From: Calycina herbarum
Lineage: Eukaryota; Ascomycota; Leotiomycetes; Helotiales; Pezizellaceae
Direction of reading: 5' to 3'
DNA length: 64,000 nt
Assembly: GCA_001414485.1 (NCBI GenBank)
Contig: LLEY01000003.1
Span: 186,001-250,000, forward strand
Shown: piece by piece, positions 1 to 14,500 of the stretch
Numbering within the stretch: position 1 is the first letter of the stretch
Layout: each line of letters starts with the position of its first letter
The notes under the pieces: model-generated
What the model was told of the DNA's origin: nothing
The model's database searches: none
What the model saw: only the letters and a program-made list of their open reading frames with translations
Translations under genes and position numbers: made by a program

Positions 1-3000
1 AACGCTCCTCTCTTAGCTAGCTCGATAAGCAATCGGACAAAGAGCCTCTACCTTTACCTTTACCTTTACTACCTACTATTAATACTAGCTCTCGAAAGAC
101 CAAGACCTCTTCCCGAGCTATAACACTACCACCTCCACCTACTAGCAAGGCTACTGCTAGCTCTTCTACAGTAGCAAAGTCTAAGTCACCTCCTCCTCTT
201 ATAGTCGACGATGCCTTATAACAAATCCTTCAAACGATAACCACTCTTATAGATAAGGTCTACTACCTTAAAGTTAATACTAGATCTACCTCTTAAGTAG
301 TAGAAATACACGTACGCTATGAATACACCTCTATAAAGCTTAAAGCTAAAAAGGTTGTCTAATCCACTCCTACTGCCTAGTCTTCTAAGAAGACTAGTAA
401 AGTAGAAAATCTACGTACGTTTATAATAGAAGACGACTAGATCACGTATAACACTTAGGAGACTAAAATTATAACAAAGCTATATATTAATACTAACTAC
501 TTCGAATCTAAGAAGGCAAAGATGAATCTAGTATATCGCGCTACTACTAGCTAAGCATGTAATTATATTTACCTAAAATATAAGTTTAATACTAACAACC
601 GATTCACCACTTATAACAAGATACTAGTTTATCTCTATAATATTATAGTTAGTCTATACGTTCGTAACAAGGCCTATAAGAAGTACTAAGAGCTACGAAT
701 AGCTTAAGAGACGTTCTACGAGTTTTAAGCAAAGTTCTAGAAGCTAGTAGATAAGTCTAGGGCTCTAAAGTAAGATAGAATTAACGACCTTTTTAATAAG
801 TTAACTATTAACCTCTAACAAGCTCTTACAGTTGTTAGACTTCAAGCTAAGAGAGACATAGACCTCTTTTACACTCTTACTAGTAGCGTCGACAACGACC
901 TACGAGATATTATAGAAGAAAAGGCTAGAAAGCGTATAAGTAAGTATCTACCTACTACAGCTATAAATACAGCTATAGCTACACGTTCTCTAGAAATTCC
1001 TGCTCGCGTAGCTAGCATTCACCCCTCTACTGATATATGTTACAACTGTAGAGAAGTCGGCTATTATATTAAGTCCTGTCTATAGCTAAGAGTCTATAAG
1101 AAGGTAGACTTAAGCGAGCTAGAGAAAGAAGAAGAAGCTAGATCTAAGTTAGGAAACGAATATACCTAAGAGAAGACTCTACCTTAGGTAAATATAAGAT
1201 TAATCTCTCTAAGATTAATCTATAGTTATTAGTTAGTAGAAAAGCGTTTACTTTACCTAGTATAATAATAATTAATAGATATAGTATATAAACCACTACT
1301 CTTAGTAACCTAGGAACAAATGTATTCTCTTTTATAGACGCCTAATTCAGCTACGACTTAGCGAAGTTCTATAACCTTAAAATAAAAAGACTTCTTATAC
1401 CTATAAAGATTCGCAGATATAATAGAGAGATTAGCAGAGAAGCTACTTACTACCTCCTCTCTAATTATATATTAGATAGCTGTAAATTCTTTAACATACT
1501 CTTTATTCTACTAGACCTAGGATTATACAACGTTATCCTCGGCTGAAAATTCTTTAAATACTTTTATATTAATATCGACGTAACTTATCAAAAGTTACTC
1601 TAGCTAGAGGAACTTAAGCCTTACTTCTCTACTCAGCAGCCTACCCCTCTCTCACGCGAAGCTATTCGTCCTAAGGACCCTACGCTCTTTTACTAGAATT
1701 AAGCAGACGCTCGTAACCTTATAATAGAAACGGACGAATTATAAAGACAGAATAGCCGATCTATTCTAGAACTCTATATAATAGAACATCTAGAATACGT
1801 ACCTACAATCTACGAAAGCAACCACTAGTCTTCTATATAAGCATAATACTAGATTATAAAACGGGAACTTAAGAGATTACCTAAGAAAGTACTTACCCTA
1901 GTCTATTAACAAAAGCTCTTTCTAAAGTAAGAACCTTCTATAATAATCAACATCTCTACTATATCCGTAGTAGGAATATACTACTATTTACTTTAAGAAG
2001 ACAACGAGATGTTTACTACTAACTTATATAAGATTAACAGCATTATAGCTAGACGAGAAGAGGATCGTATAGCAATACTAGAGGTTCTAGAGAAGTATAT
2101 AGATTTTATAGACGTATTCTTAAAGGAAGCTTCAGATACCCTACTATCTTACTAATATTATAACTATAAAATACAGCTAGAAGGAACAGATACCCTTAGA
2201 TATTCCCTACTATATAAGATGTCAACTAAAGAGCTACTTACTACAAAGAAATACATCTTAGACAACCTTTATAAGAGATTTATAAAGCATAGCCAGTCCC
2301 TTTTTACTACTCTAGTACTATTTATTAAGAAGATAGACAGAAGATTACGCTTTTACATCGACTTCTAGAAGCTTAATAACCTTACTCAAAAAGACTACTA
2401 TCCACTTCCTCTTATTAATAAAACACTAGCTTATATTAGCTAAGCTCGTATCTTTACAAAACTCGATATCCGTTAAGCTTTCTATTATATACGAATAGAT
2501 CCTAATTCTGAAGAACTAACCACTTTCTATATACGTTATAAAACGTATAAGTATAAGGTTCTACTCTTTAGACTTATAAATAGACTATCTACATACTAGC
2601 GGTATATAAACGACGTACTTTTCGACTATTTAGACGATTTCTACTCTACTTACTTAGACGACATCCTTATCTATTCTTCGAATATATTAGAGTACGAGGA
2701 ACATATACGAAAAGTCCTCTAGCAACTATAAGATACTAGCTTATAAGCAGATATTAAGAAATATAAATTTAATATCGAGAAGACAAAATACCTTAGCTTT
2801 ATTATTAGAACTAATAGTATTAAAGTAGATCTAGAAAAAGTTATAGTAGTCTAGAATTAGTAAGCACTAGATATAGTAAAAGGCGTCTAAAGCTTCTTAG
2901 GCTTTTACAACTTCTACCGAAGGTTTATATAGAATTATAGAATTATTATAAAACCACTTATACGTCTTATAAAGGACAACGTACTCTTTAACTTCGATAA

Positions 3001-5198
3001 AAGCTACTAGGACGCTTTTAAGAAGCTGAAAGAATACCTTACAACGGCACTAGTCCTTTGCTACTACTCTTTAAAGCTTCCTATAATAATCGAGACAGAC
3101 GTCTTAGACAGGATAATCGCTAGGATACTATAACAACAGCAAGCAGACGGCGAATAGTACCTAGTAGCTTACTTTAGTAAGGTTATATCCTTAGCTAAGT
3201 ATAATTACGAGATTTATAACAAAGAGATACTCGTAATCGTATACTCGCTTATAGAATAGAGACTAGAATTACAAAGCACATATAAGAAAGTTCGTATTTA
3301 TACTAACTATAAAGCACTCGAGTACTTTATAATAATAAAGCAGCTTACTATACGTTAAGCTAGATAGGCTAAAGCTTTAGCCGAATACTACTTTATAGTA
3401 ATATACTGTTCTAGAAAAGAGAATAGAAAGGCAGACGCTTTAATATAAAAAACAGACGAGTTATAGACTCAGAAGGAGCTAAAAGAATAATACTAGACCC
3501 GTACGCTCTTAACGAAAGAACAAGTCGATATAGAAACACTTAAAGACCTCGGGGTTGAAATAAGCTCTATTACACTAGCTCCAGTCGACGACGACCACTT
3601 CTAGGAGTCTCTTACACTCTCTAAACGAATCCGTAAAGCAAATAAGGATACTAAGACACTTTAAGCTTTATAATTATAGGCTAAGAACGACGAAGACTCT
3701 CTATACGTCTTAGAGGAAGACCTACTACTTTATCGAGGCTACTTAATAGTACCAGATATTAATACTTTATAGATAGACCTAATCTATAAAGTATACGACT
3801 AAGTACTACTAGCCCACCCTAGACGAGATAAGACCTACTAGATCCTTTGCTCGAGATATATCTAGCGAAATATAAAGTCTAATATTACGTAATACGTACG
3901 TAACTGTTACAAATGTTAAAGAGCAGATATACTAAGAGACAAGACCCCTAGTTATCTACACCTACTTCCAGTCCTATTACGTACATAGTAACATATAGCA
4001 ATAGACTTTAAATCCTTCCTAGCTAACAAGCACGGCTTTAACAACGTATTCGTAGTTATTAACCGATTATCTAAACAATCTATCTCTATCCTATACTAAA
4101 AGGAAGTAACAGCTAAGCAAATAGCTAAGCTATACTTATAGTATATATTATAATATCACGGAATCCTAGAGAGTATTATCTCTAATAGAGGCCCTTAGTT
4201 TATCTCTGCCTTCTAGCGAGAATTTACACGAATCCTCGGTATTCAGCTTCGACTTTCAACTATAAATCACGCCTAGACAAACGGATAAACCGAAATTATA
4301 AACCAGTACCTAGATTAGCGCTTATAGCCGTATATAAATTACTACTAGAATAATTAGTTAGAGCTACTTCTAATAATAGACCACGCTAAGCTTATACTAC
4401 CTTATAGTACTATTAGAATATCCCTGTTCGAATTATAAAAGGGCTACTTACTAAGAACGTCTTTTAACTAGTATACGCCTAAACCCTCGACTATATAAGA
4501 GAGGCTATTATAAGAAGAAGCTATAACAGTTATAAAGACTCTTTAAGAAGTACTAGACGTCGGCTAAGCGAATATAGTAAAAGCTTAAGAAAAGAAAGAA
4601 CGGGACGTAAATAGACATAGATAAGAAGTAGACTTTAAAGTCGGCAATATAGTTTTTATTACTATAAAGGACTAGAATATACAAAGACCTAGCTAGAAGT
4701 TAGACTACTAGATAGCTAGACCTTTTAAGATCCTTAAAGAAGTTAGCTCTGCTTTTAGACTCTAGTTACTATCCTTTATTAGAGTCTATCCTATCTTCGT
4801 ACTAGAGAAGTTACACAAAGCTTTAGACGATCCTCTGCCTAGACAAGTAAGTGCGCTACCTCTACCGATTATCGTTGACAAAGAAGAAGAATAGGAGGTT
4901 AAGGAAGTACTTATAAGTAAGACGCGATAGAAGTCTCTTTACTACCGATTAAAGTAGAAGGGCTATAACGAGGACCTTGACTAGCACCTAGCTCGCTACG
5001 TAGCCTACTCGCTATATATGTTAAAGGAATTCCATTTAGCGAATCCAACAGCTGACGGGCCTCTAAAGGCTCTTCCTTTGTAGCTAGAGACGTACGAGGT
5101 AGGAAGAGACAATTACAGCGAATTAGAGAGTAACGACCCTATAGCTACGGAAGACAAAGCGGCTTAGTTAGAGGGGGCCCGGTTGAAGGAGGGGGTGG
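1..5198 (+). mobile_element. Ty3/Gypsy LTR retrotransposon relic 1, RIP-inactivated
   Basis: A gag-pol order can be followed on the plus strand despite dozens of TAG/TAA codons. A gag zinc knuckle lies at 1038-1079 and reads C-x2-C-x4-Y-x4-C; the expected His codon CAT/CAC has become TAT. A protease-like stretch (FIDA..FSYDLAKFYNL) follows near 1330-1385. The reverse transcriptase active site YLDDILIYS lies at 2651-2677. RNase H follows, then an integrase with the HCCC-type zinc-binding region (HPRRDKT...CYKC, about 3810-3920) and core motifs (about 3990-4320). A chromodomain-like tail (YRLK.KGYNEDLD) is near 4940-4990. The domain order RT-RNase H-integrase-chromodomain identifies a Ty3/Gypsy chromovirus. 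The 5' end is probably outside the window. A purine tract at 5185-5198 is a plausible polypurine tract. No intact protein can be made. Confidence 0.9.
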
Positions 5199-5381
5199 TA
5201 TAACAGTCCTAGTTACATACGACTGGATCACGTGCCGAGGTTCTACCGAAGTCTCGCTTAGTGTACATAAATAGAGACAGAGTATACCAACTCTCCTCTT
5301 CTCTCTTTAGTTTAGTTTTCTTCGAATACAGGTACTATTCTATAAGCATCTCTTTTAGTACATTTGTAGAAGGCCGTTACA
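5199..5381 (+). repeat. Candidate LTR (3' LTR of relic 1 or 5' LTR of relic 2)
   Basis: The segment follows a polypurine tract directly. It begins TATAACAGTCC, which looks like TGTAACAGTCC after a G-to-A change, and ends CCGTTACA, so it has the TG...CA form of an LTR once RIP is allowed for. It contains TATA-like and pyrimidine-rich promoter sequence (about 5270-5310). Only 21 bp separate it from the gag start codon of the next element. I found no second copy in the window, so the assignment to relic 1 or relic 2 and the exact ends are inference. Confidence 0.45.
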
Positions 5382-5402
5382 CTTAGAAGTAAGATCGCTA
5401 CT

Positions 5403-8400
5403 ATGTCGGCAACCTCTTCTACTCTAAAAACCACTCTACTAAAGCCAGCTGCGGACCCCTCAGTTACACTAGTCACTACTCTCTATAAGGAAGTGAAGCT
5501 CCCGATTCCGAAGCTGTTTAATAGCTCGCCTAAGAAACTAGCTAAGTTCTTAATAAAAGCTTCCCTCTACTTAAACTTTTATTATACTTAGTTTAGAAAT
5601 GAAACTAATTAGGTTATATAGTTGTCTACCTATCTTAAAGGAGTAGCTTATAACTGGTTAGAACTATACTTAGAGGACTACTAGGTAAATAAAACAACTA
5701 AGGGAAAAGTCTCTCTTTAAATATCTAAGAAGATAAGAGATTTGTTTAGAAATGTTTAAGGGTTTAGGAATAGAATTAACTAGGCTTTTAAGGATGTTAA
5801 TATAAAAAAGAAGGTAGTTAGAGCTTTATATATACTTAAGTAAAAAGGTTTAGCTGCTAAATATGCCTTATAATTTTAATAGTACTCTATATAGATAGGA
5901 TAGAACGACGAAGTATTATATAAACAATTCTATTATAAGCTTAAAGATAATATAAAGAATAAACTTATATAAGAGGATTTTCTAGATATATTAAATAAAT
6001 TAATAAATAATATAATTAAAATCGATAATTATATCTATAAAAGGAATCTAGAGAAGAAAGGAAGTTATAGTTATTAATATAGAAAGAGTAGATAAAAAGA
6101 TTAAGAAGACTCTATAGAAATCGATACTACTTAGAAATTATAGGTTCTAGAAAAGGAATCTAAGAAAGAAAACTTCTAGAGAGGAGGACTATTCTAGAAA
6201 GAGCGAAATCGTCGACGCGAGTAGAACTTATATTATAACTATAGTCTTCCTAGCTATAGAGCAAATAAGTATAGTAAGAAGAAAGACTCTAAAGGGAAAC
6301 AAGCTAACGCTACTGTCTAAAAAGAAGTAGCTTTACTAGAAAAAATCGAACTTACGGACAAAGAACTCGAGGCTAGAGGTTATAGTATATAAATTGAAAC
6401 AGACGCTATAAATACAACGGCAGACGCTATATACTTATAGCTGAATAAGGGAATTAAGTTATAAGTTAGTAAGGTATAGGATACTAATAATAATAGGGAT
6501 CTATTACTTAAAGAATATTATAATACACGGTTAGAAATGGATTATAAATTACCCTTTTAGGTAGAATATAAATTACTACTATTAATAAGTTTATTAGAGT
6601 TATTAGAATCAATATCTAACTCATTAGACATAGATCTAGGAATATATAAGCCTAAATAAGGTAAAATATAGGTATTTATTAGAACCTTTAAAAGAGGGAA
6701 TAGATAGATATATATAGAAAAACAGAAACCTAATTTCTAGAGCTTATATTCTACTTAAGAAATTAACCCTACTATTTTAACTACTTATAAAATAGTTTAG
6801 AATAAATAGGATAAAATAACTTTAGTAAGCCTTATTACTAGAAAGGAAACCATCGAATTTAAAGAACCTAGACTAAAATAAGTAGTATCTAGTAAGCTAT
6901 TCGGTATACCTAAGATAAGAGATATTTAAATAGTCGTAGATATATAAGAAGAAACTAGCTTATAGTAATAGCAGGGTTCTAACGACTTTATAAGACGCTC
7001 TAAACCCAGTTTTTTAAGTACACTATTTAATAGCAAGGAAGCTATACTAGAAATAGGAAGCTAGTATACTATAGTCGCTTTAGTTAGAAAAGTCAAAGTA
7101 ATATTTTAGGAATTATAAAGTAGAAAGTTATTTAGTATAATCTTCTAAGAGATAAACGAATATAATATAGACTAAGAAACGGAGTTAGTATAAAGAGAAC
7201 TCTACTAACTAATAATTAGAGAACTAAACGCTACCTCTAGAGAAAATCAACTTATAGTAATAGCAAAGATAAGAGGAAAGGAACTCTAAGTCTTAATTAA
7301 TTCTAGAGTAACAAGTAATTTCCTTTCTCTAATAGCTTAGAAGAAGCTAAACGTCCTAATTAAAGGTATAAGACTATACTGCTTAGGAGTAGTTGATAAA
7401 ACAGACGTTGTATACTAGGATAGAATTATCGACTAGTAAACTATTCTAATAAATATTACTATTAAAGAATACTACTTAGATATATAATTCGATATTATTA
7501 AAATAAGGAATAAAGAAGTAATACTTAGTATACTATAGATTTAAGAACATAATCTAAATATTAACTAGAAGGCTTAGAAAATAACCTTTAGTTAATATAA
7601 TTACGTAGGTTTATAATTATAACTATAAGGCTAGAACAAGGTTAGCGCCACCTCTTCTAAAACGCTAGGACACCTAGCCTAGGGTCCTTCACAGGTTAGT
7701 AGGACAGCTAATAACGAAATACCTATATAGTATAGAGAATTTAAGGCTTTGTTTAAAAACCTAGAAGACTTATAAGCTTTACTAGAATATTACTTATAGG
7801 ATTATAAGATTAAATTAAAAGAGGATTATTACCTCTTAAAGTAGAAGCTTCAGTTATATAACTAGAAAAGCTTATAAAGGATAGAAAGTTATATAAAGGA
7901 AGGTATTAAGAAGAGATATATTAGAAAGTCTAAGTTATTAATTGCTTTAAATATACTTATTATTAAGAAGAAAGATAATCTAGATAGAAGAGTATATATT
8001 AATTACCGAGAAGTAAATTATACTATAGTTAAGGACGCTTATCTACTACTACCTAGCTAATACTTATAAGATAAGTTAGGTAAGGTAGTACGATTTACGA
8101 AATTAGATTAATAAAACACTTATAGACTTATATAAATAAAAGTCGAGGATAAATAGAAGATAGTATTTGCCTTATTATTAGGCCTTTATAAGTATATAGT
8201 TATGTTATTTAGACTCTATAATATACTAGTTATATGTTAGAGATAAAATAATAATATTTTAAGAGATCTTCTAGGAGTAATAGTAATCTATTACCTAGAT
8301 AATATATTAATCTTCTTAGAAAAAGAAGAAGAATATAAGGAATATATTAAAGAAGTTTTATAACGACTTATAAGAGTAAACTCTTAGTTGAAACTCTTAA

Positions 8401-10665
8401 AATACAAGTTTAGAGTAACTTAGACCCTTTTTCTAGAATAGGTATTTAGCTTAAGAAAAATAGAAATAGATCTAGTAAAGATCTAGGACGTCTTAAACTA
8501 GAAGTTACTAGAAAATATAAAAGATATATAGTCCTTTCTTAGATTTATAAACTTTTACTATCTATTTATCTAAGACTATATAAAGATTACTAAACTAATA
8601 TTAGAACTAGTTAAAAAAGCTATTAAGTTTATATAGAATAAATAAGTAAAGGATGCTTTTTAGAAAATTAAAGTAAAGTTTATAGAAAAACCTATTTTAT
8701 ACGATTTTAATATAAATAAGCCTAGTATAATTGAAATAGACGCCTTAGACATAGTAGTAGGTGTAGTTTACCTATAGCTAAATAATAAAGGAAAACTTAT
8801 ACCTATTATATATTATTCTAAGATATTTAACCTAGTATAATAAAACTATAGCATCTTTAATAAAGAATTACTTACTATAGTATTAGCTTTAGAATACTAG
8901 AGAATTTATTTATAGTTAGTAAAATACCTAGTTATAGTTTTATCTAACTACGAGAACCTTAGGATATTTACAACTACTAAGGAACTTATAATAAAGCGAT
9001 TAGCTAGATAGTTAAAGATATTAGAAGGATTCGACATTATTATCTAATATATAAAGGAAACGTTAAATACTTAAGCTAATACTCTTAGCTAGAAACTAAG
9101 ATATAAGAGAAATAAGAAGTATAAGAAGATTATAATCTTAAAAACTCTTAAGAATAGAGACTTAGTACCTACTATATACGAGATAGTAGTAATAAACAAC
9201 ATTTAAATAGATAAGATTTAGAATATATATAAGAGTTATAACTAATATATAAAAGGGAAATTATAGGTTCCTAGCTTATATATAAAGGAGTTTATATAAG
9301 AATACTATACTATACCTGCTTACGGTTACTAAGGAATTTATAGAACCCTCTAAAGAATAAGATAATACTACTATATTAATCAGTTATCTATAATAGTTAA
9401 GGAAGTAATAGTAGAATATAATACCTATACTAGGAATAAGGCTTCCTACTATACTTCTTATAAATAGATAAACACTACTCTAATACTATAAATACCTTAG
9501 AAATCAATATCTATAGATTTTATTATTAAATTACTAAAATCTAAAGATCTAATAATAAGAGTTAAATATAATATAATCCTAGTTATTATAGAACGACTTA
9601 TAAAATATATAATTCTAATAGTATATATAGAGTTAAGTATAGCTAAGGAATTAGTATTTACATTCCTTAGAAAAGTAGTCTTAAGATATAGACTACCTAA
9701 AGAAATACTCTTAAACAGAGACAAGCTCTTTACCTTAAAATTTTAGATCACTCTTATAGAACAATTAGGTATAAAAAGAAAGCTTTCTATAGCTTTCTAC
9801 TCTTAAATAAATAAAGGAAACAAATAGATAAATTAAGTAGTTAAAACATACCTTTATTATTATATAAACTACTAGTAAGATAACTAGGTAAAACTACTAC
9901 TCTTAGCATAGTTCACTTATAATAGTTTAATAACAGAAATAATACTTATTATACTATTCTATACTAATTTTAAATATAAATTAATAGTATATTAAGAACT
10001 ACTATCTACAACTATTAATAACTAACTTACTTATATTTAAGTCTTGAAAATTAAGAGTCTATATAAGGAACTTATAGAAGACCTACAATTTATAGTAGAA
10101 AGAAATATATACTACTATAATAAATAACATAGTTAGGAGCTAATACTAAAAGAGGGGGATAAAGTCTACTTAGTATAAAAGAATATCGATATAAAAAGAC
10201 TAAGTAATAAACTAGATTATAAAAAACTTAAACTATTTAAAATTAAATAAGTTAAGAGACCTTTAAATTATAAATTAGTATTACTAAAGATAATAAACAT
10301 CTACCTAGTATTCTATATATCCCTACTCGAACTAGTACTACTAGGAGCACTACTAGCTCTAATTATAGAAATTTAACTAGTTAATCTAAATACTAAATAT
10401 AAAGTCGAAAGGATTTTCAACTATAAGATTATTAGAGGTAAGATTAAGTATTTAATTAAATAGTTAGATTATCTATACTTAGAAAACACTTAAGAGCTAA
10501 AAAGTAATCTTAACTATTACTTAGAAGAACTTTAGAGGTTCTACTACTAAAACCTAGAGTTACCTATATTTCGTAGTTAGAAGGGAAAGCCTTAAGAAAA
10601 GCTAAATCAAGGGTCGGCTTAGTAACAAAAGCGGGGTCGTTAGAAGAGGAAGGGGCCGCTAGCTA
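5403..10665 (+). mobile_element. Ty3/Gypsy LTR retrotransposon relic 2, RIP-inactivated
   Basis: A second gag-pol frame starts at an intact ATG at 5403. Its first 62 codons are open, and the gag motif YLKGVAYNWLELYLEDY follows near 5630-5680. A weak zinc-knuckle remnant is near 6225-6260. The reverse transcriptase active site is present as YYLDNILIF near 8290-8320, with the second catalytic Asp changed to Asn. Integrase remnants lie at about 9280-9990. A chromodomain-like tail (KYLIK.LDYLYLENT.E) is at about 10440-10500, followed by a purine-rich tract near 10632-10650. The RT and gag sequences differ clearly from relic 1, so this is another lineage and not a duplicate. The body is AT-rich and full of TAG/TAA. 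Confidence 0.85.
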
Positions 10666-11580
10666 GGTAACCTCTAGTTCTCTCTCTTCTTTCTCCTTCT
10701 CTACTCTTTCTTTCTTATCAGCTTTATTAAGTTCTTATAAGTTAGTAAGACTACGATAGAGCATCTCTTACTCCTACTCTATAAGGAAGCGTTATTATTT
10801 TCGTAGACGAAGGATCTTCTATATAGCTTCTTCCTAAATCTTATAAGCTATCTCTTCCTCCTCCTATAATCTCCGCTTCTAAGTATTAATAGATTCCTAC
10901 TTAAAAAGTAAGAGCATTCGATTTTATAACTCAACATCGTAGGATTTGCTCTTCCTAGTATACTTAGAGCACTTAGAACCACCAAGAACGCTAATATATC
11001 GACGACTAGTTTTCACATTTATATAACAAGTATAAGGAATCATTTCATATCCTAAACATTCGATTTAAAGAGTATTAAGGGTTCTATATTATTTAAGCTT
11101 ATCCTTCGAGAGAGGTATTAACGATATAATAGGAACCAGGGAGGCTGCTAGCCTCTTAACAATATTTCTTAGGCTATACTTAAGCATAGGAACACGCTAG
11201 TCTAAGAAGAGGATAGTGTTACGAATCACGGTATACGTAGTAAGTAGTCTAGACAGCGTTCTAATAGGATAAGGTATAATATCCGAGAAAGGAAAGTAAC
11301 ATAGAAGGAAATCAGTAATATAAAGAACATTAGAGATTTCAGGATCTTACTATTATAGTAATATTAGAAGTTACGTAGGGTTATATAACGTAATCGCCTA
11401 CATCGCTCTAATCGCCTTAATCGTAAGCGATACGAGCGACGCGAGCGATATAAGCGACGTACTTAGGAACGAAGGTTCTATATATACTAGCACGTCTGCT
11501 ATCTAGATAGGAGCTTCGTACTCAACTTTAGTTATTAATCTTATTATCTTATTTAACATCTTTAATATAAGTAACGAGTT
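10666..11580. other. RIP-altered repeat remnant without recognisable domain
   Basis: This stretch lies between the 3' end of relic 2 and the body of relic 3. It has the same TpG/CpA-poor composition as its neighbours but no domain I can name. It may hold LTRs or the integrase end of relic 3, or a fragment of a fourth element. It contains the regularly spaced palindromic block at 11392-11461, described separately. Confidence 0.5.
11392..11461. repeat. Short-period palindromic block (ATCGC / GCGAT units)
   Basis: The left half carries ATCGC-type units about 10 nt apart (ATCGCC, ATCGCTCT, ATCGCC). The right half carries the complementary GCGAT/GCGAC units with similar spacing (GCGATACGA, GCGACGC, GCGATATAA, GCGACG). 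The two halves can pair as an imperfect hairpin about 70 nt long. It is GC-richer and retains more CpG than its surroundings. Confidence 0.55.
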
Positions 11581-14500
11581 CACTTCTAAGTAAACAACCC
11601 GGCGCATTCATACTTCTTACTATATACTAACCTTCGAGACTTAGTCATCTTTGTTTAGTTCGTTTAAGTTTCGTTATATTAGCTACGTATACTTTATAGT
11701 CTAAACCTATACTAATCTAGTAGTAGGCGAGAGCTAATAACTAGTATATCTTTTAAGTACTTAGATAAGTACTAGATACTTAGTTATAAACTTATTAGAT
11801 TAGATTTATATAGAGTTTAGTATTTCTTTAGATATAAAGCTATCTTTTAAATAGAAGTAAATTATTTAGTAAGATAGTATAACTATTCTTAAGCTAGCTA
11901 TACTCTTTTTAGAAGGATTATATATTATCTACTTTTAGTCTTTAAATTAAGTCTAACCTATATTCTAATATAATATCTAGCTAAATTATATTAATAGATG
12001 TTACTTATTTTTATAAAAAGGTCTAAGTAAGGTTAGTATTAATTTAGAGGTCTAACTTAACAGGTCTAAAAAGAGTATATAAGCGGCTATCTAACTTAAC
12101 TTAATCCTATATTTTAATATCTTACTCGTGTCTAGTTAAGATATCTACTTTTTAATTTACTATTCTAGATATGAATTAGATCTAGAAATTAAAGTTAGAT
12201 AGGAATTCTATCTATTATACTTACTTAGCTATAAGTAGCTTAGTTATTATAAAGTATTCTAAGGATCTATAGTCTAAGAATACGTTGATATAGCTCTAAT
12301 ATAATATAAGTTTAGACTACTATTTCTTAAATACTTTAATAATTATAAATAATTCCTTATTATAGATTTCCTAATTTACTTTATAGCTAACTAGGACGTA
12401 GAAGTAAAAACCTATAGAATACTACTAATTACTATGTTATTAGGAGAATATACTTACTATTACTCTATTAGAAGAGTCTATCTCTAGCTTTATATTAAGT
12501 TTAGAGTTAAAGTAGTATAAAGCTTAAACTAAGAGTAGCTAGGTCTATAATTCTTTAAAAGCTTTCTTATATTCAGGTGTCTACTAAAATAGCTTTAAAG
12601 AGCGTATTATAGTAGTTAGAGGTTTTACGATTTTACTAAAGTTCTTAATAAATTATCTATAGAAACTATAAAAGCCTAGATAGGACTTTATACCTATTAT
12701 AGTACTAGGTTAGGCCTAGTTATATAGAGGTTCTACTTTCTTAGAGTCTACTTCGAGTTCTTTTATAGTTAATATATAACTAAGATATTTAACTTAGGTA
12801 ATACTTAATTCGCTTTTCTTAATATCTACTTAGAGTCCTACTTCTTAGAGCTAATTTAAGACCTTCCTAACTTATTCCTTATATTCTTTAATACTATCTA
12901 AATAAATTAATATATCGTCTAAGTAAGTAATATAGAAGTTATCTAGATATTTAATTAAGACGTCGTTTATATAACGTTAGTAGGTAGTAGGTCTATTATA
13001 GAGTCTAAAAGGAAGGACTTTATATTTATATATTCTATACCTAGTCTTAAATATAGTTATCTCTTCTAAGTTAAGGTCTATTTAGATATAGTAGAAGGCT
13101 TATTATATATCTAACTTAGTAAAGATCTTAGTTTTCCTTATTCTTAAAAGGAGTTTATCGATATAAGGAATTAGGTAAAGGTTGTTTTAGATAAGAGTAT
13201 TAAGCTTCTAATAATTAATATAGAACTATAGCTTATTAATATTAGGCTTTTTAATAAAGAGCACTAATAAAGTAAAAGAACTATTACTATTAATAATAAA
13301 TCCTTTATTTAAATTATTAATAAGGTACTCTTTTATTACTTATAGCTCTATAGTTAACTGTTAATATAGTAAGGAGTAGGAGGTAGGAAGTGGTTTATTT
13401 AAGGTGATTTTATAATTATATTTATAGTAAGAAGGAAGTTTATCTAAGGCTACTTTTAAGAATATATCTTAGTATAAGGAATAATATTTAAAGAGTTAAA
13501 ACTATATTAGATCTATAGTCTTAGTATTATCTATAAGTAGAGCTAACTTCTCTTTAATAATCTAATCTAATTCGTAGATACTAGTTATAAAGAACTCGGT
13601 ATTAGGTTGTTTTATATTAAAATATAAAGTATTTATACTTATCTTACTAATAAATAAGTATATAGTCTAATCTGTTTAAGTTATACTTATAGGTTAGAGG
13701 GGATTTAGACTAGAGTTAGAGGTAGAAAGGTTAGGAGTTAGAGTTATAGATAATAGTAATAACTTAGCTAAGAGTTTACTCTTCTTCTATTGTTTTTTAT
13801 CTTAATAGAGAGTATAATCTCTTTAATTTATATCTAACTATATATTTAAATAAGGCTTCTAGATCTAGCTAGAAGTTAAAGAAAGTAAGATCTCCTTTCT
13901 AAAGTAAGGAGTTAGTAAGGTTTTAGCTAGCTAAATAAGTTAATTCCTAATAGGGTTAAGAAGAATTTTAAAGTATTTTAACTATTTATTTCTAATAATT
14001 AAGTTTTATTATCTAAGATCTAGGATAATAAAGAGGTAGTTATAGATATAACGTCTATCTAGGTTTAGATATAGCTATATAAACTATATTACCTTACTCT
14101 TAATACTACTGTTATATCTATAAACAGGCACTAAGTATAGTAAATTTTAAATCTATAATCCTAGTAATTAGGCTAGTTATAAGACTAAAGGTTAATTTAA
14201 GAATAGAAAACTATTTACTTCTATATCTATTAAAGCTTATAACTTAATACTATATCTATATATACTAAGAGTTATATCTATAAGGAATTAGTTTCCTTCT
14301 ATAAGGCTAGAAAGATTAAGGTTTAATAGGTTATATTTATATAAGCTTAGAAAGGAGTCTTTATCTAGGCTACCTCGTTTTCTCTCTAATCTAGGTCTAA
14401 ATTAGAGTACTCTATAAGGACTTATATATTATCTTTGTCTACTTCTTAAACTATCTCTTTAATATTAGATAGCTAAGGGTAATTAGGTTTATAATGTCTA

